From Pseudomonadota bacterium (GTDB lineage: Bacteria > Pseudomonadota > Alphaproteobacteria > Dongiales > Dongiaceae), in contig JACPDN010000013.1 in NCBI GenBank assembly GCA_016183985.1, positions 62,001 to 126,000 of the forward strand: a stretch of DNA of 64,000 nt, read 5' to 3'. The notes beneath the pieces are model-generated. The model searched no databases, was not told the DNA's origin, and saw only the letters and a list, made by a program, of their open reading frames with translations. Made by a program: the position numbers and the translations under genes. Each line of letters begins with the position of its first letter. Position 1 is the stretch's first letter. Of the stretch, positions 20,132 through 30,376 are shown piece by piece.

Positions 20132-21541
20132 TTACTTGTTGTCCTTGATCATCTGCGCCTCGCCGATGATGTCGTTGGCCTTGATCCAGCCAGGCGATCC
20201 GGTCGGCAGGCCTTCCAGCGCGCGTTTGGCCTGGGCCCAAGCCTCGTCTGAATTGCCTTGTGCCATCGCCTGTTCCGCCTGCGCCAGTGCCGACATTGGC
20301 AGATTGCCGTCGCGACCATAGGCGACAGAGAGGAAATACCAGGCCCGCGAGTTCCGGGGCTCGATCGTCGTCACGGCTTCCAAATGACGGATGGCGCTTT
20401 TTGTCAGTTCCGGCTGCTCCAATTCGATCTCGACCTGGGCGACTTCCAGCCCCAGCAATGGCTCGGTCGGCAACTGGTTGAAGGCCGCCGTGTAAAGCGG
20501 CAGCGCTTCCTGCAGTTTGCCATTTTCGAACAAGATCTGCCCTTTTTGCTCCAGGAAATAGGGATCGTTGGGAACGTCGGTGAGCAGGCTGTCCATCAGT
20601 TGGAGGGCTTCCGGCATGCGGCTTACCCGGTAGAGCGCAATCGCGCGGGCATAGCGGGCGCCGATCGAATTGTCGGTCTTCGGGAATTCTTGCTCGACCC
20701 GCGATAGGGGCCAGATATAGCCCTTGAGCTTGGCGACCATGCGCACATGTCGCGCCATGTCTTCGGGTGAATCCTTGGCGTCGCTGAAGGGTGACTCGCT
20801 CACATGCTGCTCGACGGCAGAAACGCGGTCGGTCGTAAGCGGGTGGGTGAGAAGATAGGGATCCTGGTTCTGCGGCAGCAGGAATTCCTGCTCTTCGAGC
20901 TTTTCGAAGAATTCCGCCATGCCGCGGGAGGACTGATGTGTTGCATCGAGGAAGCCCATGCCGGCCTGGTCGGCAGCCGCTTCCTGCGTGCGCGAATATT
21001 TGAGCAAGCTCCGTTTGGCGATCTCGTTGCCGAGCAGGGCGCCGGCCGGCACGCCTTCGGCTTTGCCGCTGGCGACGGCGGCACCGGCGCCAAGCAGCAT
21101 GCCGATGATCTGCTCGATGGTGGCGTTCTTCAATTCATCCTGGATCCGTGACAGATGCGCACCGGCGATATGGCCGGTTTCGTGAGCGATGACGCCCTTC
21201 ACCTGGTTGGGCGTGTCGGCCCGCATCAGGAGACCGGTATTGATGAAGAGCCGCTGCCCGCCGGCTACAAAGGCGTTGATGGAATCGTCGTTGACCAGCA
21301 GAACCCGGATCGCCAGCGGGTCGAGCCCCGCGGCGCGGAAGAGAGGGTCGGCATAGGCGCGGATCGTGGACTCGATCTCGGCATCGCGAATGAGGCTCAA
21401 GGGCCGCTGCTGCGCCAGTGCGGGGCCGGCGGGGGCCGCCAGGCCCAAGGCCAGGCTTGCGGCCAACAACAGGGCGCAGACCTGCGTCCCGATTCGCCGC
21501 CAAAACCGCGTCGCATTGGCTCGGTTGATCAATCCGGGCAT
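20132..21541 (-). CDS. M48 family metalloprotease with C-terminal TPR-like region (BepA-like)
   Basis: Signal peptide; 'GVIAHETGHIAGAHLSR' HExxH motif; 'EAAADQAGMGFL'. Confidence 0.9.
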   Translation of the reverse strand: MPGLINRANATRFWRRIGTQVCALLLAASLALGLAAPAGPALAQQRPLSLIRDAEIESTIRAYADPLFRAAGLDPLAIRVLLVNDDSINAFVAGGQRLFINTGLLMRADTPNQVKGVIAHETGHIAGAHLSRIQDELKNATIEQIIGMLLGAGAAVASGKAEGVPAGALLGNEIAKRSLLKYSRTQEAAADQAGMGFLDATHQSSRGMAEFFEKLEEQEFLLPQNQDPYLLTHPLTTDRVSAVEQHVSESPFSDAKDSPEDMARHVRMVAKLKGYIWPLSRVEQEFPKTDNSIGARYARAIALYRVSRMPEALQLMDSLLTDVPNDPYFLEQKGQILFENGKLQEALPLYTAAFNQLPTEPLLGLEVAQVEIELEQPELTKSAIRHLEAVTTIEPRNSRAWYFLSVAYGRDGNLPMSALAQAEQAMAQGNSDEAWAQAKRALEGLPTGSPGWIKANDIIGEAQMIKDNK

Positions 21542-21609
21542 CCTTCTTTATGCTCCCCCCGAAATCGGGGTCTCGACCCAACAATTGGAAACAGGGCGGA
21601 GTTCACTAA

Positions 21610-23190
21610 ATGTCTGCAGCCTATCATAACGGCCAAGCCGTGACCGGCAAGCACGGCCCGGAACTGGGTTCCGGCGACCGGCGAATCGCCGGCCAACCGT
21701 CATTTGGGCGGCGGATGAGCGCTCTGAGCCTTGCGGCGGTCGCCCTGCTGCCAACTCTGGCCGGCTGCGGTGGCAGCACCCGCTCCGTCGCTTCCGACGC
21801 GACCCAGATCGAAGGCTTCCGTGCCGGTGTCATCGCCGACGAGCCGCGTGCTGCGTTGATCGGCCGCACGGCGATCGCTGCCGGCGGCAATGCGGCCGAT
21901 GGCGTGGTCGCTGCCTATTTCGCGATGTCGGTGACGCTCCCCAGCGCTGCGGGTCTTGGCGGTGGCGGTATCTGCATCGCCCATAACGCCGAGGAGAAGA
22001 CGACCGACGTTATCGACTTCCTGCCGCGCGCCGCGGCTGGAGGCGCCGTTGCGGTACCGGGCAATGTGCGCGGTATGGCGGCGCTCAATGCGCGCTATGG
22101 CAAGCTTCCCTTGGCGCAGCTGGTGGGCCCCGCCGAAGGTCTCGCCACCCAGGGCGTTCCCATCAGCAAGGCGCTGGCGCGGGATCTGTCGCAATATGGT
22201 CACCTGCTCAATGACGACCCCAGCCTGCAGGCGACGTTCAACAAACTCGACGGCACGCAACTCGCCGAGGGCGACAACATGCGCCCGGTTGACCTTGCCG
22301 CGACCCTCGGCCAGATCCGCGCCCAGGGTGTCAACATTTTCTACAGCGGCCTGCTCGGCCAGAAGATGGTCGAAGGCGCCCAGGCGATCGGCGCGCCGCT
22401 GACCATCGATGACCTGCGCAATTTCAAGGTCCAGATCTACGCGCCGGTCGATGTGCCGTTCACCGATATCAGCCTTTATGTGGCGCCACCGCCCGCTTCG
22501 GGCGGTGTCATGACAGCCCAGGCCGTGTCGCTTCTTACAGGGGGCGATAATTCACCTTCCGGCCAGCAGGCGATCGCGCGGGAAATCATGTCGGCCCGTA
22601 GTGCCTGGATGCAGCCCGATGGCCTGTCGCAACAAGCGCCGCTGGATCTCATTGGTGCCGACAAGGTGAAAGCGCTCGCAAGCCAAAGCAGCATTGCCCT
22701 GCCGCAAGAGAACACCAGTGCTGCCAGCATTGTCGCCGTGGATTCCGATGGCGTTGCGGTGGCCTGCACCTTCACCATGAATGCCCCCTTCGGTGCCGCC
22801 CGCGTCGCGCAAGGGACGGGCATCCTTCTGGCGCCGGCCCCCAATGATCAAGGTGTCGGCTTCTCGACCCTGTCGCCGGTCATGGTGGCGTCGAAGTTCA
22901 ATGGCCAGGTCTATTTCATGAGTGGCGCCTCTGGTGGCGCGCCAGGGGCGCTGGCCGAAGGGCTGATCCTCGACGCCGTCATGCGCCGCGCCATGCCGCT
23001 AGACCAGGCGATGCAGTTGCCGCGCGCCTATGCCGATGGGACGCAGCAGATTGACGAAGGGCAGGGTGTTCGCCTTGGCCGCGTCAATGCGATCTTCTGC
23101 AGCGAGGCGGCGCCCTCCGACCCCGACTCCTGCCAGCTGCGCAACGATTATCGCGGCTATGGCCTGGCCTCGATCCTCGGCCAAGAATAA
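21610..23190 (+). CDS. Gamma-glutamyltransferase-like (Ntn hydrolase fold) lipoprotein-type protein
   Basis: 'IAAGGNAADGVVAAYFAMSVTLPSAAGLGGGGICIAHN', 'VAVPGNVRGMAALNARYGKLPLAQLV'; possible lipobox 'PTLAGCGG'. Confidence 0.8.
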   Translation: MSAAYHNGQAVTGKHGPELGSGDRRIAGQPSFGRRMSALSLAAVALLPTLAGCGGSTRSVASDATQIEGFRAGVIADEPRAALIGRTAIAAGGNAADGVVAAYFAMSVTLPSAAGLGGGGICIAHNAEEKTTDVIDFLPRAAAGGAVAVPGNVRGMAALNARYGKLPLAQLVGPAEGLATQGVPISKALARDLSQYGHLLNDDPSLQATFNKLDGTQLAEGDNMRPVDLAATLGQIRAQGVNIFYSGLLGQKMVEGAQAIGAPLTIDDLRNFKVQIYAPVDVPFTDISLYVAPPPASGGVMTAQAVSLLTGGDNSPSGQQAIAREIMSARSAWMQPDGLSQQAPLDLIGADKVKALASQSSIALPQENTSAASIVAVDSDGVAVACTFTMNAPFGAARVAQGTGILLAPAPNDQGVGFSTLSPVMVASKFNGQVYFMSGASGGAPGALAEGLILDAVMRRAMPLDQAMQLPRAYADGTQQIDEGQGVRLGRVNAIFCSEAAPSDPDSCQLRNDYRGYGLASILGQE

Positions 23191-24335
23191 TGGCGCTCAA
23201 GACCTCGCGGCGCGCAGCCATCGATCCATTCATCGTGATGGAGGTGATGCGCGCCGCCAATGAGCGGGCGGCCGAAGGCGGCGACATCCTTCATATGGAG
23301 GTGGGCCAGCCCTCGACGCCGGCACCGCGCAAGGTGTTGGAAGCTGCCAAGCTGGCGCTCGACAGCCACCTCATCGGCTATACCGACGCCTTGGGGCTAC
23401 CGGCTCTGCGCCAGCGCATCGCCCAGCATTACCGCGATTTCTATGGCGAGGACGTGCCGGCATCGCGCATCGCGGTGACGACAGGTTCCTCCGGTGGCTT
23501 TCTGTTGAGCTTCCTCGCGGCGTTCGATCCCGGTGACCGCGTGGCGCTCGCGATGCCAGGTTACCCATGCTACCGCCATATCCTGACGGCACTGGGGCTC
23601 GAGCCCGTGCTGATCGAAACGCATGCCGCCACCAAGTTCCAGCCGACCATCGCCGATCTTGAAAAGGTCGCAGGCCGGCTCGACGGCCTCATCGTCGCCT
23701 CGCCTTCAAACCCGGTCGGCGCGGTTCTGCCGGCGGCCGAACTCACGGCCATCGCCGCCTGGTGCACAAAGAATGGCGTGCGTCTCATCTCCGACGAAAT
23801 CTATCACGGCATTACTTTCGGCACGCCCGCAGCGACGGCGGCGCGGCTCGACGGTGCCATCGTCATCAACAGCTTCTCGAAATATTTCAGCATGACCGGC
23901 TGGCGCTTGGGCTGGATGGTCCTGCCCGAGGATCTGGTGAAGCCGGTCGAGCGCCTGACGCAGAACTTCTTCATCTCCGCCCCGGCGCTATCGCAGCTCG
24001 CCGGCATCGCCGCCTTCGACGCGCATGAGGAATTGCAGGGCAATGTCGCGCGTTATGCCAAGAACCGCGAGATCCTGTTGAACGATCTCCCGCAGGCCGG
24101 CTTCGACGATCTCACCACCACGGACGGCGCCTTCTACATCTACGCCAACGTGGCGCGCCTCACTAATGACAGCTTGGATTTCTGCCGCCGCATGCTGAGC
24201 GAAACGGGGGTCGCCGCCACTCCCGGCATCGATTTCGACCCCGCCCGCGGCCGCCACTTCATGCGCTTCTGCTTCAGCGGTGCCACCGCCGACATGGTCG
24301 AAGCCGCGCGGCGATTGAAGGAATGGCGGAAATAG
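23190..24335 (+). CDS. Class I/II pyridoxal phosphate-dependent aminotransferase
   Basis: 'MEVGQPSTPAPRKVLEAAK', 'SFSKYFSMTGWRLGWMVLP'; start overlaps previous stop (TAATG). Confidence 0.9.
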   Translation: MALKTSRRAAIDPFIVMEVMRAANERAAEGGDILHMEVGQPSTPAPRKVLEAAKLALDSHLIGYTDALGLPALRQRIAQHYRDFYGEDVPASRIAVTTGSSGGFLLSFLAAFDPGDRVALAMPGYPCYRHILTALGLEPVLIETHAATKFQPTIADLEKVAGRLDGLIVASPSNPVGAVLPAAELTAIAAWCTKNGVRLISDEIYHGITFGTPAATAARLDGAIVINSFSKYFSMTGWRLGWMVLPEDLVKPVERLTQNFFISAPALSQLAGIAAFDAHEELQGNVARYAKNREILLNDLPQAGFDDLTTTDGAFYIYANVARLTNDSLDFCRRMLSETGVAATPGIDFDPARGRHFMRFCFSGATADMVEAARRLKEWRK

Positions 24336-24351
24336 CGCGCCATAAGGCACA

Positions 24352-24375
24352 TCATCCCCAGGCTTGACGGGGACC
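24352..24375. repeat. Partial copy of hairpin repeat family 1 (CATCCCCAGGCTTGACGGGGACC)
   Basis: Resembles one hairpin arm of the 30824, 44741 and 52106 copies; between convergent genes. Confidence 0.4.
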
Positions 24376-24385
24376 AAGAGGGTGA

Positions 24386-25651
24386 TTAGCCGACCTTCAC
24401 CACCACATGCTTCTTCTTGCCGGCCGACAGCTTGATGACGCCCTCGGCGTTGATGTCGCCGACCGTCACCTTCAGCGTATCGTCGCTGATCGCCTGGTCA
24501 TTCATCTTGGCGCCGTTGCCTTTGATAAGGCGGCGGGCTTCGCTCTTCGACGTGGCGAGTCCGGCCTGCACCAAGAGATCCAGCACCGGCAATCCGGCAT
24601 CGAGTGTTGCGCGGGCAACGTCGATCGTCGGCAGCTCACCACCGAGCCCGCCTTCGACAAAGACCTTGCGCGCCGTCTCCTTGGCATCGGCCGCAGCTTC
24701 GGCACCGCGGCACATCTTCGTTGCCTCGTCAGCCAGGATGATCTTCGCTTCGTTGATCTCGGCACCCTGCAGCTTCTCGAGCCGCGCGATGTCGTCGAGC
24801 GGCATATCGGTGAAGAGGCGCAGGAAGCGGCCGACATCGGCATCCTCGGTGTTGCGCCAGAACTGCCAGTAATCGTAGGAGGATAGGCGCTCCTCATTCA
24901 GCCATACCGCACCGCTTGCGGTCTTGCCCATCTTGGCACCCGATGCCAGCGTGATCAGCGGCGAGGTCAGGCCATAGAGCGCCTTGTCGTCGCAGCGACG
25001 CCCCAGTTCTACGCCATTCACGATGTTGCCCCACTGGTCCGACCCACCGAGCTGCAGCACGCAATTCTGCCGCCGCGCCAGTTCCAGGAAATCATAGGCC
25101 TGCAGGATCATATAGTTGAATTCGAGGAAGGTGAGGGCCTGCTCACGCTCGAGGCGCAACTTCACCGAGTCAAACGCCAGCATGCGGTTGACCGAGAAAT
25201 GCCGGCCGTAATCGCGCAGGAAGTCGAGATAGTTGAGCCTATCGAGCCAATCGGCATTGTTGACCATCACCGCATCGGTGGGTCCATCGCCGAATTTCAG
25301 AAACTTCGCGAAGATCTGCTTGATGCCGGCAATGTTGTTCGCAATGTCGGCGTCGGTCAGAACCTTGCGCATGTCGTCACGGCCCGTGGGGTCGCCGACC
25401 TTGGTCGTCCCGCCGCCCATAAGCACGATCGGCTTGCCGCCCGATTTCTGCAGCAGGCGCAGCATCATGATCTGCACCATGGAGCCGACATGGAGCGAAT
25501 CCGCCGTGGCATCGAAACCGATATAGGCGATGAGCGGCTTGGGGCCGAGGGCCGCCTGGTCCAGCTCCTCCATATTGGTGCACTGATGCAGGTACCCGCG
25601 CGCCACGAAATCGCGCAGGAACGGGGATTTGGGCTGGTATGTGGCGCTCAT
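24386..25651 (-). CDS. tyrS: Tyrosine--tRNA ligase
   Basis: '[52 protein letters not shown]', '[18 protein letters not shown]', KMSKS-like '[14 protein letters not shown]'. Confidence 0.95.
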   Translation of the reverse strand: MSATYQPKSPFLRDFVARGYLHQCTNMEELDQAALGPKPLIAYIGFDATADSLHVGSMVQIMMLRLLQKSGGKPIVLMGGGTTKVGDPTGRDDMRKVLTDADIANNIAGIKQIFAKFLKFGDGPTDAVMVNNADWLDRLNYLDFLRDYGRHFSVNRMLAFDSVKLRLEREQALTFLEFNYMILQAYDFLELARRQNCVLQLGGSDQWGNIVNGVELGRRCDDKALYGLTSPLITLASGAKMGKTASGAVWLNEERLSSYDYWQFWRNTEDADVGRFLRLFTDMPLDDIARLEKLQGAEINEAKIILADEATKMCRGAEAAADAKETARKVFVEGGLGGELPTIDVARATLDAGLPVLDLLVQAGLATSKSEARRLIKGNGAKMNDQAISDDTLKVTVGDINAEGVIKLSAGKKKHVVVKVG

Positions 25652-25774
25652 GATCGGTTTCCGACTGTCTGGCTTCTTGTCTTGCGGCCGGTCATGTAAC
25701 ACATTCGCCGGAGCGGGGCCAAGCCAGCTCCGCGGCGACGACTTTTCTTCGATTTGACAGCGTGTTACCCATCG

Positions 25775-25869
25775 CCTCGTCCCACTCGCCGGAGGGACGA
25801 GGGGCTCGAAACGAACTCGATGGAAACTCCCTCGCCCCGCCCTTGCGGGGAGAGGGTCGGGGTGAGGGG
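25775..25869. repeat. GC-rich palindromic intergenic repeats, family 2
   Basis: Hairpin CCTCGTCCC...GGGACGAGG (25775-25783/25794-25802) followed by CCCTCGCCCCGCCCTTGCGGGGAGAGGGTCGGGGTGAGGGG (25829-25869), cf. 15034-15073. Confidence 0.7.
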
Positions 25870-25890
25870 CTCTTTGCACAAGGAATGATG

Positions 25891-27000
25891 ATGCCGGGAA
25901 AATGGGCGATTGGATTGATGAGCGGGACCAGCGCCGATGGGGTAGACGCCGCCCTCATCGAGGCTGATGCGGAAGCAATCTACCGTTTCGGCCCGGCCAT
26001 CTCCGAACCCTATGATCCCGCCTTCCGCCAGCGCCTCGTTGCCACCTATGGCGGCAAGGCGCCGGCCGCGGAGGTTGCTGCGGTCGAGAGGGATCTCACC
26101 GAACGCCATGCGCTGGCCGTCCGGCATCTCCTCGATCGCGCGGGCCTCGCGCCGGCCGATATCCATGTCATCGGCTTCCACGGCCAGACCATCTTTCACG
26201 CGCCGGCAAAGCGCCGCACCTGGCAGATCGGCGACGGCGCCTTGCTGGCAAGGCTCACCGGTATCGATGTGGTGAATGACTTCCGCACGGCGGACGTGGC
26301 GGCGGGCGGGCAGGGGGCGCCCCTTGTGCCGATCTTCCACAAGGCGCTGGTCGAAGCACTCCCCAAGGACACGCCGCGCCCCATCGCCGTGCTCAATATC
26401 GGCGGCGTTGCCAATGTCACCTGGGTCGGGCGCGATGGGTCGCTGCTCGCTTTCGATACCGGGCCGGGGAATGCCCTCATCGACGATTGGGCGCAGCGCC
26501 ACAAAGGCCGCCCGGTCGATCTCGGCGGTGCCCTCGCCAAAAAGGGCCGCATCGATGACGATGTGCTGGCCAGGCTCCTCAGCCATCCGTTCTTCGATGC
26601 CAAGGCGCCCAAATCCCTCGACCGCAACGCCTTCCATTCGACGCTCGCCGACCACCTGTCGGTCGAGGATGGCGCGGCGACCCTGACGGCTTTCACTGCG
26701 GCCAGCATCGCCCGCGCCGTCTATCTCTTCCCGGAACCGGCACAAGCCTGGCTCATCTGCGGCGGTGGGCGCCACAACCCGGTGCTGATGGAAGCGCTGG
26801 AAGAGCGCCTCGACGCGCCGGTCAAGGGTGTCGACCAGGTCGGCTGGGACGGCGACGCGCTGGAGGCCCAGGCATTCGCCTATCTCGCCCTGCGCAGCTT
26901 GGCCGGCCTGCCGCTGAGCTTTCCCACCACCACCGCGGTCCCGGAAGCAATGACCGGCGGGCGCCTGCACCGTGCCCCGGTGCCACACGAGCAGGCCTGA
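25891..27000 (+). CDS. anmK: Anhydro-N-acetylmuramic acid kinase
   Basis: '[19 protein letters not shown]', '[13 protein letters not shown]', '[13 protein letters not shown]', '[13 protein letters not shown]'; start chosen after AAGGA SD, upstream part of ORF is repeat sequence. Confidence 0.93.
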   Translation: MPGKWAIGLMSGTSADGVDAALIEADAEAIYRFGPAISEPYDPAFRQRLVATYGGKAPAAEVAAVERDLTERHALAVRHLLDRAGLAPADIHVIGFHGQTIFHAPAKRRTWQIGDGALLARLTGIDVVNDFRTADVAAGGQGAPLVPIFHKALVEALPKDTPRPIAVLNIGGVANVTWVGRDGSLLAFDTGPGNALIDDWAQRHKGRPVDLGGALAKKGRIDDDVLARLLSHPFFDAKAPKSLDRNAFHSTLADHLSVEDGAATLTAFTAASIARAVYLFPEPAQAWLICGGGRHNPVLMEALEERLDAPVKGVDQVGWDGDALEAQAFAYLALRSLAGLPLSFPTTTAVPEAMTGGRLHRAPVPHEQA

Positions 27001-27069
27001 CAACCGTTTGCCCGTGTTGGCCGAGCCGTAAGCTTCGTATCAGGAACTTGTGTTCGATATAGGCCCCAG

Positions 27070-27126
27070 CGCCGCAAGGCGTGGTCTGCTGTCATGCGCG
27101 CCGTAAGGCGCGGGCTGCTGTCATGC
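27070..27126 (+). repeat. Imperfect tandem duplication of a 28-bp unit (period 29)
   Basis: CGCCGCAAGGCGTGGTCTGCTGTCATGC / CGCCGTAAGGCGCGGGCTGCTGTCATGC. Confidence 0.85.
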
Positions 27127-27137
27127 GTGAGGATGCC

Positions 27138-28469
27138 ATGCCTTTCCAGTCTTATCCGAGGATTCACCGCGGCGAGCCTGCGCTGCCCGGTACGCGGGCC
27201 CTGCGCCTCTTTGCTGGAATCGTCTGCGTCATGGCGGCGATCGAGGCGGTGGCTGTGCGTCAGCCGCTGGTGGTGCTGGTGGGGCTTCTTCTCGGTCTTG
27301 GCTTTGCACTGACCGCGCATCTCTTCGTCGAGCGCAACCGCTCGGTCGGTACCGTCGGCCTGCCTGCCGGCGGTACTTGGCAAGGTGGCGCTGCTCGTTG
27401 GCTGCTATTGGCGATCGGGCTTGCCGGGCTGCTTGCCGCCTTGCTCGATCTCGGCGACCTGACTGAGGAAGACGAGCTTCTCAGCTACCCGATCGCCCAG
27501 ATGGGGCTGCCCGTCATGGCTTTCGTTGCCGCCCTTGCCGTGGGGATGGCCGCCATGAAGTTGCATCGCCGCGTGCCGGAAATGCAATCCCTCCAAGAGC
27601 GATCTCTCCAAGAACGATCTCTCTGGCGCGCTTATCTCGCCCTTGTCGCCTGCGGCGTCGCGGCGCTGGGTCTTGCCGAACTGGCCGAGCACGGCCTTCC
27701 CGATACCGATATGCTTTACCTTCTCATTGCCAGCGCCCTCAGCCTGATTCTGATGGCGACGTTGTGGCGCCAGAATGCCGTGGCTGCGCCGCCGCAAACC
27801 TCGCCGGCGGGGCCGCAAACTCTAGGTATCCGCGTCGACGGCCGGGCGCGCTGGGTCGATTTCCTTGAGGATTGCATGAGCTTCGGCCAGCGGCGGCATA
27901 TCGTGGCGGCAACGCTCACAGCCGCAAGGATAGCGCCGGGACAGAATCTGCTCGATATCGGCTGCGGCACCGGCGAGCTCGTGGTCGCCGCCGCCCGGAT
28001 CATCGCTGATGGCGGGCGCGTGCTCGACGGCTATGCCTTGGGCGTCGATGCGACGCCCGGCATGATTGACCTCGCGCGCCAGCGCGCCGCGCAGGAGGGT
28101 ATCGTCGCGCGTTTCGAGGTGGCGGTGGCGGAAAGCCTGCCCTTGCCCGATGCGGTGATCGACGGCGTCACCAGTTCCTTCTTCCTTCATCATTTGCCGA
28201 GCGCGGTGAAGGCCGAGGCCTTGCGCGAAATGTGGCGCGTGTTGCGGCCCGGTGGTCGCCTCGTCGTCACCGATTACGGTCGGCCGCAGAATCTCTTAGG
28301 CCTGCTGGCCTCGTTCCCCATGCGCTTCAATTTCCACGAATACGTCCGCGGCCAGCTCGCTGGCGAGATCGAAGCCCTGATCGCTGCCGCAGAGATCGGC
28401 CGCCCGGCGGTCGTGCGTTCCTTCCTCGGCTACATCAACGTCCTGGTCCTGGAAAAGCCACGCGGCTAG
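27138..28469 (+). CDS. Class I SAM-dependent methyltransferase with N-terminal multi-TM region
   Basis: ~6 hydrophobic segments in first ~200 aa; 'NLLDIGCGTGELVVAAARII', 'GVTSSFFLHHLP', 'REMWRVLRPGGRLVVTDYG'. Confidence 0.8.
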   Translation: MPFQSYPRIHRGEPALPGTRALRLFAGIVCVMAAIEAVAVRQPLVVLVGLLLGLGFALTAHLFVERNRSVGTVGLPAGGTWQGGAARWLLLAIGLAGLLAALLDLGDLTEEDELLSYPIAQMGLPVMAFVAALAVGMAAMKLHRRVPEMQSLQERSLQERSLWRAYLALVACGVAALGLAELAEHGLPDTDMLYLLIASALSLILMATLWRQNAVAAPPQTSPAGPQTLGIRVDGRARWVDFLEDCMSFGQRRHIVAATLTAARIAPGQNLLDIGCGTGELVVAAARIIADGGRVLDGYALGVDATPGMIDLARQRAAQEGIVARFEVAVAESLPLPDAVIDGVTSSFFLHHLPSAVKAEALREMWRVLRPGGRLVVTDYGRPQNLLGLLASFPMRFNFHEYVRGQLAGEIEALIAAAEIGRPAVVRSFLGYINVLVLEKPRG

Positions 28470-28481
28470 CCTCTCGGTGCC

Positions 28482-29444
28482 TCAGCCCGCTTTCGGCGGC
28501 TCCTTCAGCGTCCGCGAGCGGCGGCCGTCAACGCTTATCGGCACTTCGCCCGCGATGGTGACGCGGCGCATGGTGCGGTTGGCCCTGCCGTAATCGTTGA
28601 GCGCGTAATGCTGTGTCGCCTGGTTGTCCCAGATGGCGACGTCTGCCGCGCGCCAGTTCCAGCGCACGATGTTCTCCATGCGGATCACATGGTTCTGCAG
28701 CAGAGTGAAGAGCAAATTGCTGTCGACGTGATTGTGCCCGACGAAGCGCTGGATGAAATAGCCGAGCACCAGCGACTTCTCGCCCGTCTCCGGGTGGATG
28801 CGCACCACCGGATGCTCCGCCTCATAGATCTGGGAGGAGAACACCTTCTCGTAATGCGCCGCTTCCTCCGGCGTCGCCGCCGTATGCTGGGCGGCGTAAT
28901 CGTATTTGTTGGAATGCACCGCCCACAAAGTCTCGGCCAGCACCTTCAATTGCGGCGACAGATCGTCATAGGCCGCGACCGTGTTGGCCCAGAGGGTATC
29001 GCCACCCACGTCCGGAATGCGCATGGCGCGCAGCACCGAATAGCGCGGATAGGCATCGACGAAGGTGACGTCCGTGTGCCACACATCGGCCTTGCCGTTG
29101 CCGGCTGCGGCATCCAGTTCCAGGATGCCCTTCGATCCCATCAGCGCCTTCTCGGTCGGGTGCGGCACCAGCCCGCCCAGCATATTGGCAAAGCGCTCCT
29201 GGTCGGTGTCAGAGAACTGCTCCTGGTCACGGAAGAAGATGACGCGGTGGGCGAGCAGCGCCTGCCGGATCTCCTCGACCTGTTCCTTGGTGATATTGCC
29301 GTCGAGCTTGATATTGGAAAGCTCGGCCCCGATACGCCCGGCCAGGCGCCGGATCCGAAGGCCGCCACTCTCCATATTCGCCGCCATGCTCGCCGCCCCA
29401 CTCATCACCAAGCCCCCACATTCTCGATTTTTATGGTCCATCAT
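28482..29444 (-). CDS. TauD/TfdA family Fe(II)/2-oxoglutarate dioxygenase
   Basis: 'WHTDVTFVDAYPRYSVLRA', 'IRWNWRAADVAIWDNQATQHYALNDYGRANRTMRRVTIAG'. Confidence 0.9.
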   Translation of the reverse strand: MMDHKNRECGGLVMSGAASMAANMESGGLRIRRLAGRIGAELSNIKLDGNITKEQVEEIRQALLAHRVIFFRDQEQFSDTDQERFANMLGGLVPHPTEKALMGSKGILELDAAAGNGKADVWHTDVTFVDAYPRYSVLRAMRIPDVGGDTLWANTVAAYDDLSPQLKVLAETLWAVHSNKYDYAAQHTAATPEEAAHYEKVFSSQIYEAEHPVVRIHPETGEKSLVLGYFIQRFVGHNHVDSNLLFTLLQNHVIRMENIVRWNWRAADVAIWDNQATQHYALNDYGRANRTMRRVTIAGEVPISVDGRRSRTLKEPPKAG

Positions 29445-29568
29445 GGGATCATCGAAAGATACCTGGATTTTGATGCATCGGGTCGTTGGGTCGTCCCGTT
29501 TCGTCAAGCCCAGGAGAATCGGGCGGCGCCAAGCTGGCCCGGGCGGGCGAAAGGGTGGGGGCAAGGGC

Positions 29569-30321
29569 ATGCGGTTTGTGGGCAAGCGGGTTCTGGTAAC
29601 GGGTGGAGCGCGTGGAATCGGTGCCGCGACCGCCTCGGCTTTCCTGAAGGAAGGCGCCCGTGTCGCCATCGGTGCCCGCCGGCAAAGTTCATTCGACGCC
29701 TTCGCGGCGGCTCATCCCGGCGCCGATATCCATCCGGCCTTGGGTGAAGTCGGATCACAGGCCAAATCCACCGCCGTCGTAAAGGCCGCCATTGCAGCAC
29801 TTGGCGGCCTCGACATCCTGGTGAATTCTGCCGGCTACTTCGCCGAGGTTGCGGTCGAGGACATCGACCAGGCGCATTGGGACCGCATCATGGAAACCAA
29901 TGTCGCCGGCACCTTCTTCTGCGCACAGGCGGCCTTGCCGGAGTTGAAGAAGAACAAGGGCAATATCGTCAACCTCGCCTCGGACGCCGGCCTCATCGGC
30001 TATCCCCTGGGCGCCGCCTACTCGGCCTCCAAGGCCGCCGTCATCAACCTCTCCCGCGCCATGGTGCTCGAACTCGCGGGGCGTATCCGCATCAACTGCG
30101 TGGCGCCGGGCAATGTCGACACCGATATGATCCGCGAGGCCGCCGACGCCAGCGGGAACGCAAGTGCCTACCTCACCAGAGCCAACGCCCGCTCCCCGAC
30201 GAAGCGCATGGCAACGCCGCAAGAAGTCGCCGACACCATCCTCTACCTCGCCTCCGACCAAGCCAGCTTCGTCAACGGCGCCATCCTCTCGGTCGACGGC
30301 GGCGGTGTGTGTGGGTTTTGA
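29569..30321 (+). CDS. SDR family oxidoreductase
   Basis: 'VLVTGGARGIGAATASAF', 'YSASKAAVINLSRAMVLELAG', 'GAILSVDGGG'. Confidence 0.9.
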   Translation: MRFVGKRVLVTGGARGIGAATASAFLKEGARVAIGARRQSSFDAFAAAHPGADIHPALGEVGSQAKSTAVVKAAIAALGGLDILVNSAGYFAEVAVEDIDQAHWDRIMETNVAGTFFCAQAALPELKKNKGNIVNLASDAGLIGYPLGAAYSASKAAVINLSRAMVLELAGRIRINCVAPGNVDTDMIREAADASGNASAYLTRANARSPTKRMATPQEVADTILYLASDQASFVNGAILSVDGGGVCGF

Positions 30322-30330
30322 ATCCAAAGC

Positions 30331-30352
30331 CTCTCCCTTCAGGGGGAGGGAG
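30331..30352. repeat. Short intergenic hairpin CTCTCCCTTCAGGGGGAGGGAG (family 2-like)
   Basis: TCTCCCT/GGGAGGGAG palindrome between SDR and GFA genes. Confidence 0.4.
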
Positions 30353-30376
30353 ACTCTCTCCACGAGGAGACCGACC

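Noticed and set aside
25762-25890. N-terminal extension of AnmK
   Set aside because: Encoded by palindromic repeat sequence; conserved protein starts near [17 protein letters not shown] after an AAGGA site
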